The notes under the pieces are model-generated. The model was not told where the DNA came from. It ran no database searches and saw only the letters and a list, made by a program, of their open reading frames with translations. The translations under genes and the position numbers were made by a program. Shown here piece by piece: positions 1 through 7,730 of a stretch of DNA of 64,000 nt. Within the stretch, counting starts at the first letter, position 1. Every line of letters begins with the position of its first letter. The stretch covers positions 386,473-450,472 of the forward strand of contig NZ_BDUC01000005.1 in NCBI RefSeq assembly GCF_002218085.1, written 5' to 3'. The stretch is from Tolypothrix sp. NIES-4075. Lineage in GTDB: Bacteria > Cyanobacteriota > Cyanobacteriia > Cyanobacteriales > Nostocaceae.

Positions 1-1641
1 ATTGATTTACGTGCCGATGCGATTAAAGATGCTGCGGGGAAAATTATCGGCACTGTTGGTATCCACACCGATATTAGTGAGCGCAAGCGAGTAGAGCAAA
101 CTTTAAAACTACGCGATCGCGCGATCGCTGCCTGCAACAATGGCATTATCATTTCTGATGCCAAATTGCCAGATTCGCCGCTTATCTATGTCAATGCTGC
201 CTTTGAGCGAACGACCGGCTACACAGCAGTAGAAGTCATCGGACGCAATTGTCGTTTTCTCCAAGGTAGCGATACTCAACAACCAGAAATCAAGCAACTT
301 CGTGCAGCTATACGGCAAGAAGAAGAATGCACAGTAATTATACGCAACTATCGTAAAGATGGTACTTTGTTTTGGAATAAATTAAACATTTCTCCGGTTT
401 TTGATGTCAATGGTGTCTGCACCCACTATATCGGTATTCAAACCGATGTTAGCGAGCAGCAAGCTGCGCTACGCGAACGCAAGTTAGCAGAAACAATTCT
501 ACTGGTATTGCAAGAAAGGCTGCAATATTTACTTGACTCTAGTCCTGGCGTGATTTATACCTGCAAAACTTCCAGCAATTACGGCACCACCTTCGTCAGC
601 GAAAATATCGCCACTATGCTGGGGTATGAAGCACAAGAATTTCTCGAATCTTCTAGCTTCTGGGCTAGCCACATTCACCCAGAAGACGCACCGCAGGTAT
701 TTGCTCAGATGTCAAGAATATTTGAGCAAGAACAGTACAACCACGAATATCGCTTTTTGCATCAAGATGGGGTTTATCGGTGGATATACGACCAAGCGAA
801 ACTAGTGCGCGATCAAGCTGGCAATCCACTGGAAATCGTCGGTTACTGGGCAGATATCACCGATCGCAAGCAATTAGAAGAGGAACTCAGAAGTGCGTTA
901 GAAAAAGAAAAAGAACTTAACGAACTTAAATCCCGCTTTATTTCCATGACTTCCCATGAATTCCGCACACCCTTGAGTACTATTCTTTCTTCTTGCGAGT
1001 TACTCGAACACTATCGGCACAAATGGACGCAAGAAAAACAACTCAATCATTTGCATCGCATTCAAAACGCAGTCAAGCGGATGACTGAAATGTTTAATGA
1101 TGTTTTGTTTATTAGTAAGGAAGAAGCGGGAAAACTAGACTGTAGAACACAAACCTTGGATTTGGTTCAATACTGCCGTCATTTGGTGGAAGAAGTGCAA
1201 CAGAATCTCACTAGTCAGCAATATGAAGCACAACCCAGCCCGCGTATTGCTTTTAGCAGTCAATATCAATTCATGCCATGTTGCATGGATGAAAACTTGC
1301 TCGAACACATTCTGAGTAACTTACTCTCAAATGCGATTAAGTATTCAAATATTGATTCTACCGTCAAGTTTACTTTGACTAAAGAGGATGAACGAGCAAT
1401 ATTTGTGATTCAAGACCAAGGTATTGGTATTCCTCAAGAAGACCTACTTCACCTGTATGAATCTTTCCACCGTGCCACTAATGTTGGCAATCGCCAAGGA
1501 ACCGGTTTAGGATTGGCGATTGTGAAAAAGTGTGTAGACATACACCAAGGGGAAATTTTTGTCAAGAGTGAACTAGGCATTGGGACAACTTTTACTGTGA
1601 TTCTACCTTTAAATAAAGCGGACGCTTGTACTGGGGACTGA
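1..1641 (+). CDS. LOV/PAS sensor histidine kinase (5' end outside window)
   Basis: The reading frame is open from base 1, so the N-terminus lies upstream; 546 codons are visible. In order: the end of a PAS domain (a PAC-like 'HTDISERKR' segment), a LOV-type PAS domain with the flavin-adduct motif GRNCRFLQG (the cysteine is the TGT at 250-252) and the later LOV signatures NYRKDG, FWN and a Gln in GIQTDVSE, a second PAS domain at about codons 174-290, a HisKA domain with the phospho-acceptor His in SHEFRTP (codon about 319), and an ATPase domain with the N box (NLLSNAIKYS), DQGIGIP and GTGLGLAIV. All core kinase boxes are present, so it should be active. The intact LOV cysteine implies a blue-light input; that is family inference. 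It lies 38 bases upstream of a REC-EAL regulator, its likely phosphotransfer partner. Confidence 0.93.
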   Translation: MDLRADAIKDAAGKIIGTVGIHTDISERKRVEQTLKLRDRAIAACNNGIIISDAKLPDSPLIYVNAAFERTTGYTAVEVIGRNCRFLQGSDTQQPEIKQLRAAIRQEEECTVIIRNYRKDGTLFWNKLNISPVFDVNGVCTHYIGIQTDVSEQQAALRERKLAETILLVLQERLQYLLDSSPGVIYTCKTSSNYGTTFVSENIATMLGYEAQEFLESSSFWASHIHPEDAPQVFAQMSRIFEQEQYNHEYRFLHQDGVYRWIYDQAKLVRDQAGNPLEIVGYWADITDRKQLEEELRSALEKEKELNELKSRFISMTSHEFRTPLSTILSSCELLEHYRHKWTQEKQLNHLHRIQNAVKRMTEMFNDVLFISKEEAGKLDCRTQTLDLVQYCRHLVEEVQQNLTSQQYEAQPSPRIAFSSQYQFMPCCMDENLLEHILSNLLSNAIKYSNIDSTVKFTLTKEDERAIFVIQDQGIGIPQEDLLHLYESFHRATNVGNRQGTGLGLAIVKKCVDIHQGEIFVKSELGIGTTFTVILPLNKADACTGD

Positions 1642-1679
1642 TGAGTCCGTAATAAATTAGATACAACTGGAGATAAATC

Positions 1680-2897
1680 ATGACTAAGATTTTAGTAATT
1701 GAAGATGAAAAAGCTGTCCGCGAAAACCTTTTGGAATTGCTGGAAGCTGAAGATTTTCAGGCTGTTGCCGCTGCCAATGGACGAATTGGATTAGAGTTAG
1801 TAACCAGTGAAAATCCGGATTTAATTTTGTGCGACATGATGATGCCGGAAATAGACGGTTATGGCGTGTTAGCTTTCATTAGACAAGACCCGGTAACGGC
1901 AACAATTCCCTTTATTTTCCTCACAGCAAAGTCTAGCAGGTCTGACTTTCGTCATGGCATGAATTTGGGTGCTGATGACTATTTAACGAAACCATTTACT
2001 CGCGCTGAATTATTAAGTGCGATCAACGGTCGTTTAGATAAGCAAGCTACTTGGAAAAAGTATTTACCTCTTCAAAGAGAAGTTGAGGAATTTCAAAGGG
2101 AAATTAACATAATTGAAGATATTTTACGCCATGCTTTAAATGACGGAAAACTTCAGCAATTTTATCTTCAGTATCAACCAATAGTTGATATTAATTCTGG
2201 AAAAATTATTGGTGCTGAAAGCTTGTTACGTTGGCAAAGCCCCCAATTGGGACTAGTATCACCCTCAGAATTGATTGCTTTAGCAGAATCTACTGGTTTA
2301 ATTATTCCTATTGGTGAATGGGTTTTACAAACAGTCTGTAAACAAATTAAAATTTGGCGCGATGCTGGCTTTACTTCGTTACCTATCACTGTGAATTTAT
2401 CATCACGTCAATTTACTCAAATAGATTTTAACCAAAAACTTTTGGGATTTTTAAATGCAAACAATTTGCCACCAAGTTGCTTAGAAATAGAACTAACCGA
2501 AAGCATGATAATGCAAGATGTGAATAGTGCGATCGCTACTATGAATGAATTGCAATCTTTCGGAGTCAAAATTGCTATTGACGATTTCGGTACAGGTTAT
2601 TCTTCTTTGATGTATCTGAAAAAATTACCGATTCATACCTTGAAAATCGACCGTTACTTTATCCAAAATATTGGTTATGACCGCCAAAAATCAGCAATTA
2701 CAAAAGCATTAATTCAAATGGGACACAATTTAAATCTAAATGTAGTTGCTGAAGGTGTGGAAACCGAAGCCGAACTAGCTTATCTTAGACAACACAACTG
2801 TGATGCTATGCAAGGTTTTCTCTTCAGTCGTCCTTTATCCGTACCCGAATTTGAAAAATTGTTGTTTGCCGACAAAAATCGATTTAAATTACAATAA
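1680..2897 (+). CDS. REC-EAL response regulator, probable c-di-GMP phosphodiesterase
   Basis: 405 residues. The N-terminal receiver domain (about 1-120) has the acidic pair near residues 8-10, phospho-acceptor D52 in LILCDMMMP, T82 and K104 in TKPF. The C-terminal EAL domain (about 150-395) has ESLLRW (the EAL triad is read as ESL, a common variant), ELTESMIM, DDFGTGYSSL, KIDRYFI, VVAEGVET and QGFLFSRPL, so the metal-binding and catalytic residues look complete. The family hydrolyses cyclic di-GMP to pGpG. It starts 38 bases after the stop of the LOV histidine kinase on the same strand, which suggests one operon and a light-to-c-di-GMP phosphorelay. The ATG at 1680 follows a purine-rich CTGGAG about 9 bases upstream. 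Confidence 0.93.
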   Translation: MTKILVIEDEKAVRENLLELLEAEDFQAVAAANGRIGLELVTSENPDLILCDMMMPEIDGYGVLAFIRQDPVTATIPFIFLTAKSSRSDFRHGMNLGADDYLTKPFTRAELLSAINGRLDKQATWKKYLPLQREVEEFQREINIIEDILRHALNDGKLQQFYLQYQPIVDINSGKIIGAESLLRWQSPQLGLVSPSELIALAESTGLIIPIGEWVLQTVCKQIKIWRDAGFTSLPITVNLSSRQFTQIDFNQKLLGFLNANNLPPSCLEIELTESMIMQDVNSAIATMNELQSFGVKIAIDDFGTGYSSLMYLKKLPIHTLKIDRYFIQNIGYDRQKSAITKALIQMGHNLNLNVVAEGVETEAELAYLRQHNCDAMQGFLFSRPLSVPEFEKLLFADKNRFKLQ

Positions 2898-3191
2898 ACT
2901 TTGCTTTGGTAATAGGGCATTGGTAATTGGTAATTGGGAACGTGGTAATTGGGAATTGGGAACGTGGTAATTGAAATTGGACAAAACCATTACCCATTAC
3001 CCATTCCCCATTACCCATTTTCCATTACCCATTTTCCATTCCCCATTTTCCATTCCCCATTCCCCATTCCCCATTCCCCATTCCCCATTCCCCATTCCCC
3101 ATTCCCAATAAATCCGCTTTTAGGTAGGCGACAGTTTTCAAGTCATGAGTCTACATTTAAAAACGTGTGCATAATGATTTAAATTGCCGTT
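2898..3191. repeat. Short tandem repeat tract (TGGTAATTGGG / CCCCATT type)
   Basis: Intergenic tract. The left part repeats variants of 'ggtaattggga'; the right part (about 2983-3112) repeats seven-base units such as ccccatt and cattacc. These are the heptamer-type short tandemly repeated repeats known from filamentous cyanobacteria. An open frame across 2949-3182 encodes only repeated Pro-Phe-Pro-Ile-His-Ser and is not a gene. Confidence 0.85.
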
Positions 3192-4535
3192 ATGAAAGCC
3201 TCTGCGCGTTGGGTACTGCTAGCTTTACTGCTGTCCGTAGCAGCTTGCGATCAAACTCGCGCTGATGAAGATACTCGCACAAAGCCAGTTTCTGCACCTT
3301 CACCTCAATTAGCGCAGAATTCTTCCCAATCGCCAAATATTGTCCGCACTGAACCACTTTCACCTACACCCATCCGCATCAACGTCAAAAATTTACCGCA
3401 ACCCTTCGCGACCCAAAGCGCTTCCAAGTCGCCTAATGTTGTGTCAATTCCGCAAAACCCGGTGTTGCGCGTACCCGCAGGCTTTAAAGTTAACGTTTTT
3501 GCGGAAAATTTAGATGCACCGCGCTGGTTGGCTTTAACTCCTAGCGGTGATGTGCTGGTGACAGAAACTCCGCAAAATCGCATTCGCTTGTTACGTGACA
3601 CCAACGGTGATGGTGTGGCTGATGTCCAAAAAACGTTTGCTAGTGCAGCAAATGGACTTAATCGACCTTTTGGTATGGCTTTTGCGGGTAATTCCTTCTT
3701 TCTGGGCAATACTGATGCTGTTTTACGGTTTCCCTACACTCAAGGACAACAGCAAATCTCTGGTGCGGGTACGAAAATCGCCGATCTTCCGGCTCAAGGT
3801 TACAACAATCACTGGACGCGCAATGTGGTTGTTTCACCTGATGGCAATAAATTATACGTTTCCGTTGGCTCAGGAACTAATGTAGGTGAAGAACCGTTAC
3901 CACGCGCTTCGGTGCAGGTGATGAATTTAGATGGTTCTGGGCAACAGACTTTCGCTTCAGGGTTGCGTAATCCAGTAGGTCTGGACTTTCACCCGGTAAC
4001 AAAGCAACTTTACGCGGCTGTGAACGAGCGAGATGGTATCGGCGATGATTTAGTACCAGACTATTTGACACGCATCCAACAAGGGGAATTTTACGGATGG
4101 CCCTATGCATACTTTTTACCAAACAATCTCGACCCGCGTCAAACGGTGAGTGGCAAAAGTAAACGCCCAGATTTGGTAGCGCGTACCCGCACGCCGGATG
4201 TGTTGTTTCAAGCGCATTCAGCAGCATTGGGTTTGCAGTTTTATGACGGTAAGACGTTTCCAGAAAAATACCGCAACGGTGCTTTTGTTGCTTTTCGTGG
4301 TTCTTGGAATCGCGATCGCGGTACTGGTTACAAAGTTGTTTTTGTCCCGTTTGATAATCAAGGGCGATCGCTTGGCTATTATGAAGACTTTCTCACCGGA
4401 TTTCTCTTAAACCCAAGTGAACCTACTACTTGGGGGCGTCCTGTTGGCTTACTCGTCCTACCCGATGGTAGTTTACTGCTGACCGAAGAAGCAAACAATC
4501 GCATTTATCGGATTCAATATACGGGGAATCGGTAA
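3192..4535 (+). CDS. PQQ-dependent sugar/sorbosone dehydrogenase family lipoprotein
   Basis: 447 residues. A short basic start and hydrophobic stretch end in the lipobox VAAC (C19), so it is probably a lipoprotein on the periplasmic side. A Pro/Ser/Gln-rich linker runs to about residue 85. The rest resembles the beta-propeller of soluble glucose and L-sorbosone dehydrogenases: blade-like LRVPAGFKVNVFAENLDAPRWL, WTRNVVVSPDGNKLYVSVGSG, FASGLRNPVGLDFHP, ERDGIGDDLVPDY and WGRPVGLLVLPDGSLLLTEE segments. The family oxidises aldoses or sorbosone with PQQ, but in cyanobacteria the substrate and even the presence of PQQ are unclear, so activity is inferred. It stands alone between two repeat tracts, with no operon partner visible. 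Confidence 0.85.
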   Translation: MKASARWVLLALLLSVAACDQTRADEDTRTKPVSAPSPQLAQNSSQSPNIVRTEPLSPTPIRINVKNLPQPFATQSASKSPNVVSIPQNPVLRVPAGFKVNVFAENLDAPRWLALTPSGDVLVTETPQNRIRLLRDTNGDGVADVQKTFASAANGLNRPFGMAFAGNSFFLGNTDAVLRFPYTQGQQQISGAGTKIADLPAQGYNNHWTRNVVVSPDGNKLYVSVGSGTNVGEEPLPRASVQVMNLDGSGQQTFASGLRNPVGLDFHPVTKQLYAAVNERDGIGDDLVPDYLTRIQQGEFYGWPYAYFLPNNLDPRQTVSGKSKRPDLVARTRTPDVLFQAHSAALGLQFYDGKTFPEKYRNGAFVAFRGSWNRDRGTGYKVVFVPFDNQGRSLGYYEDFLTGFLLNPSEPTTWGRPVGLLVLPDGSLLLTEEANNRIYRIQYTGNR

Positions 4536-4755
4536 TGGGGAATGGGAAATGGGGAATGGGGAATGGTGAGTTCTGCGCTGCGCTCCTGGTTTCCCTCTCC
4601 TGTCACGCCTACGCTACGCGTGAACGTGTCGGCTCTGGCTCTAGAGTTGGGGGAATGGGGAAAACTCTCCTAACTCCTAACTCCTAACTCTTAACTCCTC
4701 ACTCGCTACTCCCTAAAAGGAAATTGGGGAATAATAAAAAATACTGATACTTATC
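4536..4755. repeat. Intergenic repeat tract
   Basis: It holds ggggaatggg-type tandem repeats (4538-4567), a 'cctacgctacgcgtgaacg' extragenic element (about 4608-4627), then taactcctaactcc repeats (about 4671-4705). The string ggctctagagttggg (about 4636-4650) recurs at about 5320-5334, so the same element sits on both sides of the cupin gene. Confidence 0.75.
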
Positions 4756-4773
4756 TTGTTGAGAGGTTTAGCT

Positions 4774-5166
4774 ATGACTCAAAATGAAAATACTTCCCAG
4801 TCAAATCTTGATGAATCTTCACACTCAGGTACACGTTACTGGGGTCATGTGGAGGTTATAGAAGAGGGAGAAACCTACAGAATTAGTCGGGTTGAAATCA
4901 AGCCCAGGCACAGCATTAAACCACAAATTCATTATCACCGTAATGAACATTGGGTTGTTGTCTCCGGTGTAGCAAAGGTGACTTGTGGTCATGAGGAAAT
5001 ATTACTGAATCGCAACGAGTCAACTTATGTGCCTTCCGCAACATTGCATCAGGTAGAAAATCCGGGACATATTCCCCTAATTATTCTGGAAATTCAAAAT
5101 GGTGAATATTTGGGTGAAGATGATACGGAACGTCCTTACGAACTAAATTTGGTTAAGTCTGAATAG
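4774..5166 (+). CDS. Cupin-domain protein (mannose-6-phosphate isomerase type II-like)
   Basis: 130 residues from the ATG at 4774. The frame is open from a TTG at 4756, but GAGAGG at 4761-4766 is a good ribosome-binding site seven bases before the ATG, so 4774 is preferred. It is a single cupin beta-barrel. Motif 1 is visible as HYHRNEHWVVVSGVAKV, giving two His and a Glu for metal binding; motif 2 is PSATLHQVENPGHIPLIILEIQNG with the last His. It resembles the C-terminal half of bifunctional mannose-1-phosphate guanylyltransferase/mannose-6-phosphate isomerases (GEDDTERPY), which would interconvert mannose-6-P and fructose-6-P. As a stand-alone cupin its real substrate is not certain. Confidence 0.88.
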   Translation: MTQNENTSQSNLDESSHSGTRYWGHVEVIEEGETYRISRVEIKPRHSIKPQIHYHRNEHWVVVSGVAKVTCGHEEILLNRNESTYVPSATLHQVENPGHIPLIILEIQNGEYLGEDDTERPYELNLVKSE

Positions 5167-5571
5167 AAATTGGGAATTGGGAATTGGCAATTGGGAATTG
5201 GGAACGTGGTAATTGGGAATTCGTGAGGCAGTGCGTTGGGGAGCGCTAGTTTCGTGGTGAGGCAACGCGGTGAGACCAGCCCCCGACGGGCGCGGTAAGC
5301 GAGTGATCGATGGGGGACTGGCTCTAGAGTTGGGTCATGTTCGTTACCACGCCAGTTGCGTGACTGTCTTTTGACCGAACGCACTGGCTCCCCACTCGCT
5401 GTTGCCGCGCATGGTTTCCCGACAGTCGCGCATCTGGCATCCGGCTAGAAGCGACTTGAAGCACAACCGCGAGGAGCGAAGGGTAATTGGTAATTGGAGA
5501 AAACCATTACCCATTCTCCATTACCTATTACCCATTACCCATTCTCCATTACCTATTACCCATTGCCCAAA
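5167..5571. repeat. Intergenic repeat and extragenic-element region
   Basis: 405 bases without a gene. The left edge has ggaattggg tandem units (5167-5220), the middle a GC-rich element with several short inverted repeats (about 5222-5480, including 'gtcatgttcgttacc' at about 5334-5348, which recurs near 51870), and the right edge ccattaccc units (5486-5570). The open frames here (5402-5695, 5487-5732) are repeat-derived or antisense to the HEAT gene. Confidence 0.7.
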
Positions 5572-6330
5572 TCAAAACCATCCTTCTTGTTCGAGGGTTT
5601 CAATTAACTGCAAGCCACGCGGATCGCCGACACCTAAAAGTGAGGCTTTGGAGTCTTCTCGCACTCCTAAATCTGTATCTTCGGCAAAAGCCTGAATTAA
5701 GGCATCGATCGCTGTGGCATAAACGACGTTAGAAGGTAATTCGCGGCACAATTGCCCGATCGCCCAAGCGCTGTTACTTCGGACTGCGGATATGGGATCT
5801 TGTACTAGAGCCTCAATTAGTGGTGGTATCGCCCCGACAACTGCCTCATAACTGACTTCTGCCATCTGCGCTAAGGCACTAGCTGCCCATAATCGGACTG
5901 CGGAAATATCGGTTCTCAAAGCGTCTGCTAAAGGTGCTAAAGAACGGCGATCGCGGCAGTTTCCTAAAGCCCAAACTACTCCTTTACGCACATAGCCATT
6001 CCAATCGCGGTTTAGTTGAGCAATTAAAGGTTCAACGGCATCTCGATTGGGATTGCGTCCAATACCATAAGCGGCACTCACCCGCACTAATGGGCAGGTA
6101 TCAGTTAACAGGCGAATCAGATGCGGGGTAGCCCTGGCATCTTCAATGTCACAAAAAGCTCTTGCCGCTAGCATCCGTTGCTGCGGTTGGGGGTTTTCCA
6201 GGAGGGCTAGCATCAAATCAGGATCGGGCTTTGCCACAACTGATTCGGCAGTTATCGGCTCTATCCGATCTAGAGGGCTTTCTAGCTCCACCTCGGCATC
6301 GAGTAGGCTTAAGTCGTCTTCGTCATACAT
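5572..6330 (-). CDS. HEAT-repeat protein
   Basis: 252 residues. After an acidic start (about 1-35) it consists of consecutive HEAT/PBS-lyase-type helical repeats of about 31-36 residues: NPQPQQRMLAARAFCDI, DTCPLVRVSAAYGIGR, NRDWNGYVRKGVVWALGNC, TDISAVRLWAASALAQM, DPISAVRSNSAWAIGQL and DTDLGVREDSKASLLGVG. This is a protein-protein interaction scaffold related to phycobilisome lyase subunits (CpcE class) and to general HEAT proteins found in most cyanobacteria. No chromophore-lyase partner gene lies nearby, so a lyase function should not be assumed. Confidence 0.88.
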   Translation of the reverse strand: MYDEDDLSLLDAEVELESPLDRIEPITAESVVAKPDPDLMLALLENPQPQQRMLAARAFCDIEDARATPHLIRLLTDTCPLVRVSAAYGIGRNPNRDAVEPLIAQLNRDWNGYVRKGVVWALGNCRDRRSLAPLADALRTDISAVRLWAASALAQMAEVSYEAVVGAIPPLIEALVQDPISAVRSNSAWAIGQLCRELPSNVVYATAIDALIQAFAEDTDLGVREDSKASLLGVGDPRGLQLIETLEQEGWF

Positions 6331-6438
6331 ATTTCATTTCATTTGCAGCCCTGAGCGGGATCAACAAACAACCCCCAATGCTAATAAGTCAAAGCCTGAT
6401 ATATATCGGTTAAATTATACATTCTTCTATAACCTGCG

Positions 6439-7023
6439 TTAAGTTTTCTTATAATCTAGAGATTTTACCATCCATAGAGACTGGGTTTGATAACCTAATT
6501 GATTGTAAAGATTTAATGCGGGTTGATTTGATTTAAAGACTTGCAAACCAATTTGGCGATCGCCTCTAATGAACGCCCAATTTTCTACATATTGCATCAA
6601 AGCTTTACCAATACCGCGTCGCCGATGTTCGCTTAGAACATACAGCAAAAAGATATGAGCATGGCGATCGCCTCTGACTTGATCTATGGAATTTCCCACC
6701 CAGAGACAAGCGACGGGGGATGAGGAGGGGGGCAGGGGGGGAGATGAGGGAGCAAATTCTTTTTTGTCTCCTTGTCTTTTTGTCTCCTTGTCTCCCTTGT
6801 CTCCCTTGTCCTCCTTGTCCTCCTTGTCTCCAAGGAGTCCGACAAAATCCACCCACCACAGAGGTGTATCGTTGGAGAAATATTGCTCGACTGTTCGCAC
6901 TAGGTGGGAAAAATCCTCACCGGGAAACATATCCTGATAAGTTCGCTGCATGAACTTAACCAGCAGCGCTCGATCTAAAGTTGAGCCACGGCGAATATTA
7001 TACCCAGGTAATAACAAGTTCAA
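6439..7023 (-). CDS. GNAT family N-acetyltransferase with in-frame repeat insertion
   Basis: 194 residues. The C-terminal half is a clear GNAT domain of the RimI type: HIFLLYVLSEHRRRGIGKALM is the acetyl-CoA pyrophosphate-binding motif (R-R-G-I-G-K), followed by GLQVFKSNQPALNLYNQLGYQ. The N-terminal half (to about 62) matches the same fold. Between them, residues about 63-103 are a low-complexity stretch of GDK/EDK units, then Pro/Ser, encoded by tandem tgtctcctt-type DNA repeats (about 6714-6840). The frame survives and the acetyl-CoA site is untouched, so the enzyme may still work with a floppy loop. Its substrate is unknown. The start is 8 bases after the stop of the upstream 63-residue gene, so the two are probably co-transcribed. 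Confidence 0.87.
   Translation of the reverse strand: MNLLLPGYNIRRGSTLDRALLVKFMQRTYQDMFPGEDFSHLVRTVEQYFSNDTPLWWVDFVGLLGDKEDKEDKGDKGDKETKRQGDKKEFAPSSPPLPPSSSPVACLWVGNSIDQVRGDRHAHIFLLYVLSEHRRRGIGKALMQYVENWAFIRGDRQIGLQVFKSNQPALNLYNQLGYQTQSLWMVKSLDYKKT
6714..6840. repeat. Tandem repeat inserted inside the GNAT gene
   Basis: On the plus strand: G-rich units (gaggggggcaggggggg) followed by repeats of ttgtctcc, ttgtctccc and ttgtcctcc. The same kind of tract is intergenic at about 30335-30420 and 32845-32935. Here it lies in frame inside a coding region. Confidence 0.85.
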
Positions 7024-7031
7024 AATTGTTG

Positions 7032-7223
7032 TTAACTTTGAGCGAATAATTGTGTAAATGGTAACTCGCCATTTCCGGGTAAAAGACTTACTCCGACTTC
7101 TTCAATAGGTGCGGGTGCTGCCATATCAGAAGGTAAAAAAATGCGAGCGCTGACTGCTACTAGAGCAAGGGTAAATACTAGTATTGCCAACAAGGGGGCG
7201 ATGTATTGACGAATTATAGCCAT
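7032..7223 (-). CDS. Small single-pass membrane protein, unknown function
   Basis: 63 residues. There is one hydrophobic segment near the N-terminus (about residues 9-29, IAPLLAILVFTLALVAVSARI), then a Pro/Ala/Glu-rich tail with no recognised motif. Not a family I can name. It is probably real because it has a proper start, its stop lies 8 bases before the GNAT start on the same strand, and its composition fits a membrane anchor and not a shadow frame. Confidence 0.6.
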   Translation of the reverse strand: MAIIRQYIAPLLAILVFTLALVAVSARIFLPSDMAAPAPIEEVGVSLLPGNGELPFTQLFAQS

Positions 7224-7322
7224 GTTTGAATTGTAAGCAGCAATGGACTTTTATGAGTAACTTGCGCTCATATTTGTGAAGTTAATTCTCATTTATTTTA
7301 GCGATTTTTGGGGAATATAAGG

Positions 7323-7730
7323 TTAACGCCGATCGCGTTCTAAATCGGCGATCGCTCTTTCCCAATACCAATCTTCGGGCATTCCTGGATAATTCTGCTT
7401 TGCTTGTTCAATTAAGCGATCGGCGGCGGCGGTGTCTCCTGATAATAAAGAAACAAGCCTGTTTTTCATGCGGTTTTGAGAGCCACCTGTACTATCGTCT
7501 ACCCAATTGGGTATCTCTTGGGCAGAGAAGGAAGAATCTTGTCGGCGGAACTGCCAAAATAAAACGTAATAAAGTGTACCAAAAATTAAAATCAGGCTGA
7601 GTGTTCCTAAAAAAGTTAGGAGGTTAAACGGCAGAAATCCTAAAACTAACTGAGACAGAACATAGCCAAGTAATAAACCGGTAACGAAGAGAATAAATGT
7701 GCCGACAAAAACGACTACTTGGTTTCCCAT
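7323..7730 (-). CDS. Two-pass membrane protein, unknown function
   Basis: 135 residues. Two strongly hydrophobic segments (about 5-32 and 36-60) are followed by a soluble part with QNRMKNRLVSLLSGDTAAADRLIEQAKQNYPGMPEDWYWERAIADLERDRR, which reads like a cyanobacterial conserved hypothetical. Its first 16 bases overlap the end of the AmpG-like gene (7715-7730), so the two are probably translated from one message. Function unknown. Confidence 0.75.
   Translation of the reverse strand: MGNQVVVFVGTFILFVTGLLLGYVLSQLVLGFLPFNLLTFLGTLSLILIFGTLYYVLFWQFRRQDSSFSAQEIPNWVDDSTGGSQNRMKNRLVSLLSGDTAAADRLIEQAKQNYPGMPEDWYWERAIADLERDRR

Noticed and set aside
27..150. Possible start of the kinase at 166
   Set aside because: The frame is open to base 1 and codes for a PAS end, so 166 is an internal Met.
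2949..3182. Open frame of 77 codons on the plus strand
   Set aside because: It only translates heptamer repeats (Pro-Phe-Pro-Ile-His-Ser units) and has no ribosome-binding site.
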